Positions 59,534 through 64,000 of a DNA stretch of 64,000 nt are shown here, in pieces; position 1 is the stretch's first letter; every line of letters starts with the position of its first letter. The DNA is taken from positions 104,794 to 168,793 of the forward strand of contig JAVSML010019123.1 of NCBI GenBank assembly GCA_038503035.1, given 5' to 3'. A program made the position numbers and the translations under genes. The notes under the pieces were generated by a model. It saw nothing but the letters and a program-made list of their open reading frames with translations, was not told the origin of the DNA and made no database searches. Source of the stretch: Crocodylus rhombifer (taxonomy: Eukaryota; Chordata; Crocodylia; Crocodylidae).

Positions 59534-60044
59534 CTTTAACTCAGGGGTGGGCAGAAAGGTGGATGTGGCCGGCAGCCAGATTCCATTTCCCAGCAGCCCC
59601 TGTCCATGTCCTGCAGCCAGTTTCCATGGACACCCCAGTAGCCATGATACCCTGAAAGTACAGGGCAGGGGTTTCCATGGAGACTGGCCCCAGCAGCGCT
59701 GGCAGGGTACGTAGTGGTGACAGCGTGGTCTGGAGCTGGGACAGAGCCACAATCTGCTGCCTGCACACCATTGCCCACGGTTTATGGGGAGAAGATTGCA
59801 GCTCTGCCGTGCTCCAGACCACACTGTTACTGTCGCAAGACCCCAGCCCCAGAGCACCTCCCTGCCAGTGCTTCTGGGGCTGGTCGCCATGGAAACACTG
59901 GCCCCACACTGTCACAGTGCTGCTGCTCTTGGCATCTCCATGAAAGTCGGCTGCAGTAATGCAGGCAGGGGCTGCTGGGAAACGGAGTCTGGCATAGGCC
60001 TGATCTAGTCCTCAGGCTGAACTTTGCCCTCCCCTGCTTTAACT
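59534..60044. mobile_element. hAT-type foldback transposon with perfect 8-bp target duplication
   Basis: The element spans 59542-60036 (495 bp) and is flanked by identical CTTTAACT at 59534-59541 and 60037-60044. The left end is CAGGGGTGGGCAGAAAGGTG; the reverse complement of the right end is CAGGGGAGGGCAAAGTTCAG. Nearly the whole element is one palindrome with its centre near 59780. Paired blocks include CATTTCCCAGCAGCCCCTG, CTGCAGCC, GGTTTCCATGGAGACTGGCC, CTGGCAGGG and GTGTGGTCTGGAGC, each with its complement in the other half. It has no coding capacity; open frames up to 124 codons on both strands reflect GC richness. Terminal bases resemble those of the 21081-22531 element, so a related transposase probably moved both. 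Confidence 0.95.
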
Positions 60045-61983
60045 CATGGTGATAGAGAGCTACAGTAATCTTCATCCCATGCTCACTTCAACTGCAGCAT
60101 CCTGATTTTCTACATAGACCATGCAGAAACCTCACATCAGACAGTAGCATAATTAGGGATGGGTGATGAGGCCCCTAGTTCCTGATGCCTGTTTACAGCG
60201 GGGGACAAGAATGGCAGTTTCTGCCACTGGCCTGGCCATTGCTCCTGCCACCAGAATATGATGCCTCTGCATCTGATTTCTCTACATGTGTCCAATAACC
60301 AAGCTGTGGCTCCTGGCTGGTAATATTGTTAAGCCATTTTTTGTTGTTGTTGTAAACTTAGGTTTTAATAGAAAATGTATTTTAGAGTAAATATATATAT
60401 ATATTCAAACCCAAAGGGAACTATCTGAGCTTTGGAATTGACTCTAAGAGGGAATAAAAGTTAACCAAGTTGATTTGTCCATAATTAGTTAAAATATATG
60501 ACCTAATTTTCTGCATTCCTACTTGACTGGGTGTGTTCTTGGTCCCTCCTACATTATACAGTACACATCAGATGGAGAGTAGCTATAGACAAATAAAATA
60601 ATAAAAAAGTTGTCCACCAGAAGAAATGAATAGTGTATCATGAAGCTATTAACACATGTCTTGTGAAATATGAAGTGAGATGATTCTACGACCATCATAT
60701 GACATGCTCAAATTACTAATGCAAAGTATGGACTAGGGGCCCAGATGCCTATCTCCCAATGACATCAAGTAATCAATGGGAGTTAATTGCCTACATACCT
60801 CTAAAGACCTTTACATAGGTCTTTACCTTGTATAAATGAGCTGACGTGAATGGAGTTGCATCAATTTATACTAGCTAAGGCCCTGACCCTCTATATGTTA
60901 GTATATAGGATATATACATCAGGAAAACTATACACAATGTATATCAGAGCTGATAATCAGATAATCAGAGCTGTTCAAAAATATTGACATGATAGATTAT
61001 GTCCCTTTACGTAACAGAATCAAGGGCAGTAAAAATATTTTCCCTAAAAATATTTTTTAAAGTCAGAATTTAGCTTTTTCTTCCTAGAGACCACATATAT
61101 TAACATTTTTCAAGCTGTCATGCTGTTTTGAGTTGTCACATCTGGTTGAATCAGTCACATCACTTTATATTATATTATGAAGCAAAACACAGCATGACTG
61201 ATGCTACTGGACAAGATATTTTACTAAATATTCTGGTTTTGGAGTTGGTGGGGTATTTTTTAAAAAATCCATTGGTCCATGGATGTCTGAGCTGTTCTAA
61301 GTAATATAATTTGTGGTTTATCTTTGATGTATGATGCAGACTACTGGTCTGTTTCTCAAGTCTTTGCTCTAACAGAAACTCCCTTTGACTTCAGTAGGAC
61401 TTTAGCATGATTTATTTGTCCATTTTTTAAATGGTATCTCTGAACAATCTTCCTAATTCTTTGAAATTTCTTATAGAAATGTATATTCTGGAATGGAAAC
61501 CCAGGGATGTAAACTGCTTTATCTATGACTATGACTATCACTGCTAGTCCCACATAAGGTTTCTGTTAACTGTAGTATAGGGTGTGCAAGTGTATTTCCT
61601 ATCAATATAAATCAACTCAAATCAAAGGCAGTGACCAGTTAAAGCAACATTCACCTTCAGACCAAGCCCCATGCCTTATTTAACATCATCATAGTAATTC
61701 AAAATGTTCACAAACTTATCAATAAACAGATTTTAATTTCATTGTACTTTATATATCTATGTCCTCTCCATTACCTCTGATCTCAGTAAAAAATAAAATA
61801 TTTCAAGGAATTTTTAGTTCAGAACACTGAAAGTGCTTATTAGGACTTAAAATTATAAAGGCAAAGCAGAGGGTGGGTTTGGCAGGCAAAAGGTAACTGA
61901 AAAAAAGGTTAGTTTCAAAGGGTGTCTCCGGAGATCACTCACTCAGACACCAGGTGACAGACACTGTAAAGATACAGACTTTG
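60045..61983. other. AT-rich sequence, no gene seen
   Basis: No exon is seen. Short AT and TTG runs occur near 60345 and 60390. Confidence 0.5.
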
Positions 61984-62453
61984 GGTACCTGCAGACGTTA
62001 CACTCGGAGGAACCTAACTTTGGTTAAGTCAATCTAAGTGCCGATCTGTTCAGATGCTTGGGGAGGTTAGACTGGGCAAAAAATGGAGGAGGTGCACTAA
62101 ATTAGATTGGGACTAGATCTACTAAACATCTGCAAACATTTGGAGTGCAACCCCAGCCATTAGCCCCAGCCCTGGGGTGTGCTATTCCCATTCCTTCACT
62201 TCCCCCTACCCTGACCAGGCTTATTTTTACATCCCTGATCCTCCCATCCCCCAGCGGACCCAACCAACCCTCTCCAGACCTGTCAGCTCCTCCCTCAGCC
62301 CCCGATCCCACTAAACCCTGTGTTGACCTTCCCACCCTTCCCTCTACCCCAATTTACTTAGATCAGGTTCCCATTGTGTCTCCCAGCACTGGCGAACATG
62401 TGCATAAACTGGAGCCAACCTACAACCACACCGCATAAAGTCGGCACGTACAC
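61984..62453. repeat. Possible TIR element with C-rich interior
   Basis: GGTACCTGCAGACGTTACAC at the left and the reverse complement of the right boundary, TGTACGTGCCGACTTTATGC, match at 14 of 20 positions. The interior plus strand is strongly C-rich (62150-62350), contrasting with the surroundings. No target duplication is evident. Confidence 0.35.
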
Positions 62454-63342
62454 TTCTAAGGAGAAGCCTGGACATAATGATAATAACTGATCTGCGTTTA
62501 ATTGCTTACTCATCCATTGGATATAATCCTATTAACAATTGCCTGAATCATTTATTTTTCAAAGAGGACACAAAGTAATGTTCTGTTTGACTCGCTATCT
62601 TATGGTCTCCACAGAATGCTTCCAATAAATAATAATAAGTATGAACTGACGAACTTTTCATTACATGGTTAGTCTCACGTGGAATTCAATGCACAATACA
62701 GTGGAGCTGCTGTTTGTGGGCCAGCTATTAGTTCTGGTGGAGTGGGATGGCAGTAACCAAAAACGAACTCCCTGAAGAAGCAGGCTTGTCGTGACAGTAG
62801 CTATAACTGCCTTCTTTGTTGTGGCTTTCTGTCTTGTGGGAACAATTCTGCTGCTACACTGCACCGAGAACTCCCATTGATGTCTTGGAGCAAGTGCATA
62901 ATTGGGCCCTTGTGCACACTTTGACACATTTGTTCTCATTACTATGTTTACTATCTACATTTTGCAGGTGTCAGTTATATCTCACTATGCAGTTTGAAAA
63001 CTGCAATGCAACAGCAATATTTTAGGTACATTTTTGAAAACAAGATTAGCAATTATTTTTTTTTCCAATCGGTGTATGAATTTAGAAAGTTCCTCTGTAC
63101 ATACATTGAAATCATATGCATTCAGGACATTTTTCAAATACAGCATTCAGAAAAAAATTGCCATTGTAAAACATTAGAAAATGTCTAAAGACGAGGTTCG
63201 TTTATTCGGTTAGGAAGGGGAAAATGCAGAAGGACACCAGGTTTTTCATGTAAACCATATAATATTTAATATATAAAATTTAGCAGGTCTAGGAAATTAG
63301 CACTGGAAGTGTATGCATAACATCACAATAGATATATTAAAA
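62454..63342. other. Sequence without recognised gene
   Basis: No exon or clear repeat is recognised. Confidence 0.5.
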
Positions 63343-63535
63343 TACAGTAAAAGCTGTGCTAACTGGCATTTTAGTAACCAGCACACTATACTAACCAGAA
63401 TTTCCATGCAGTGAGGTGGGGTGGGGACTGCCCCCTTCCCTCCCCCCACTCCATGTCCAGCCAAAAACCCCCTGCCTCAGGTAACCAGCATGTTTAATTA
63501 CTTCACTGATGCCAGGTAACAGAGCTTTTACTGTA
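63343..63535. mobile_element. pogo/Tigger-like MITE flanked by TA
   Basis: The left end CAGTAAAAGCTGTGCTAACT and the reverse complement of the right end, CAGTAAAAGCTCTGTTACCT, are near-identical inverted repeats, both followed by GGCAT. TA flanks each side (63343-63344 and 63534-63535), the target duplication of Tc1/mariner-pogo elements. The CAGTA..GCTCTGTTA..GGCA ends are of the Tigger/pogo type. The element proper is 189 bp and has no transposase; a second subterminal AACCAGCA pair strengthens the hairpin. Confidence 0.88.
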
Positions 63536-64000
63536 TATGCCAACTTTTCATTTAAAAGTATTCTCTTGTACACCAATGGACGTATGGGCATCACGGGTTA
63601 TATAACATAGTTCTTCACCTGTATCATGTGTGATAACTTGGACCCATAGAAGGCAATGGAATTTTACTGTTAACTTCAGAGGGATAAGGACTTTATCCCA
63701 TGTGCACACATTTCTTCCAGTAAAGAATGCAATTTTTTTTCAGAATGAACAAGTTAATAGCAATATTTTCAGGCACCGTATACCGATCATTACTGTGATT
63801 TACCCAGGAATGTGACCATTTCAGCTATTAACTACTAGAAAGAAAACAGGCTAAGAATTTGGGGAAAATTAAGAATGAAATGCAATTTTCTGACGACTTC
63901 CTGAGTTTCACATGCATGATTGTGTTCGGTCAGATTTTCACAATGTGGAAAATGACACTGATCTCTCAGCAGCATTGGACAAATAAAAAGATCTTTTTTT
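63536..64000. other. AT-rich sequence, no gene seen
   Basis: No exon or clear repeat is recognised up to the window end. Confidence 0.5.

Overview
The window looks like vertebrate nuclear DNA, most probably from a sauropsid and best fitting a crocodilian (a turtle is the main alternative). The basis is several 5'-truncated CR1 LINEs with octamer-like CTATGAAA tails, an RTE-like LINE end, MIR-type SINE pieces, and many hAT and other terminal-inverted-repeat (TIR) elements in AT-rich unique sequence. The species call is inference. I find no convincing host exon, no RNA gene and no CRISPR array on either strand. The only real coding homology is decayed reverse transcriptase in LINE remnants. The window is best read as intergenic or deep intronic sequence.

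Layout. 1-8.4 kb is AT-rich unique sequence with one large inverted repeat (4426-4872). 8.4-18.8 kb holds MIR pieces, small TIR elements, a GC-rich island with a foldback, two CR1 3' ends, a hairpin element (14803-14995), a tRNA-derived SINE, a roughly 640-bp palindrome (16826-17466) whose left arm is split by a CR1, and an RTE-like LINE end. 21.07-22.54 kb is a complete hAT-type element with a perfect 8-bp target-site duplication; it carries a G-rich tract and an 81-bp minisatellite. 28.5-32.3 kb is a nest: a CR1 3' end is interrupted by a 1.2-kb hAT-type element holding two foldbacks and the end of another transposon, followed by a second LINE type, a fragment of that same LINE, and a CR1 reverse transcriptase fragment. 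34.5-35.2 kb is a GC-rich tandem duplication. 37.5-39.5 kb has a MIR and three TIR elements. 47.15-48.28 kb is the best-preserved CR1. 49.9-50.4 kb is another foldback. 59.53-60.04 kb is a complete hAT-type element that is almost entirely one palindrome, with a perfect 8-bp duplication. 63.34-63.54 kb is a pogo/Tigger-like MITE between TA dinucleotides. A 10-base assembly gap lies at 49677-49686.

No gene system operates here. The most notable theme is that nearly every GC-rich island is transposon-derived and several are long inverted repeats (foldbacks). Nested insertions give relative ages: the 16.8-kb palindrome is older than the CR1 inside it, and the 28.5-kb CR1 is older than the hAT element inside it. 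I found no undescribed functional system. The foldback hAT-type elements are the best candidates for something not yet catalogued.
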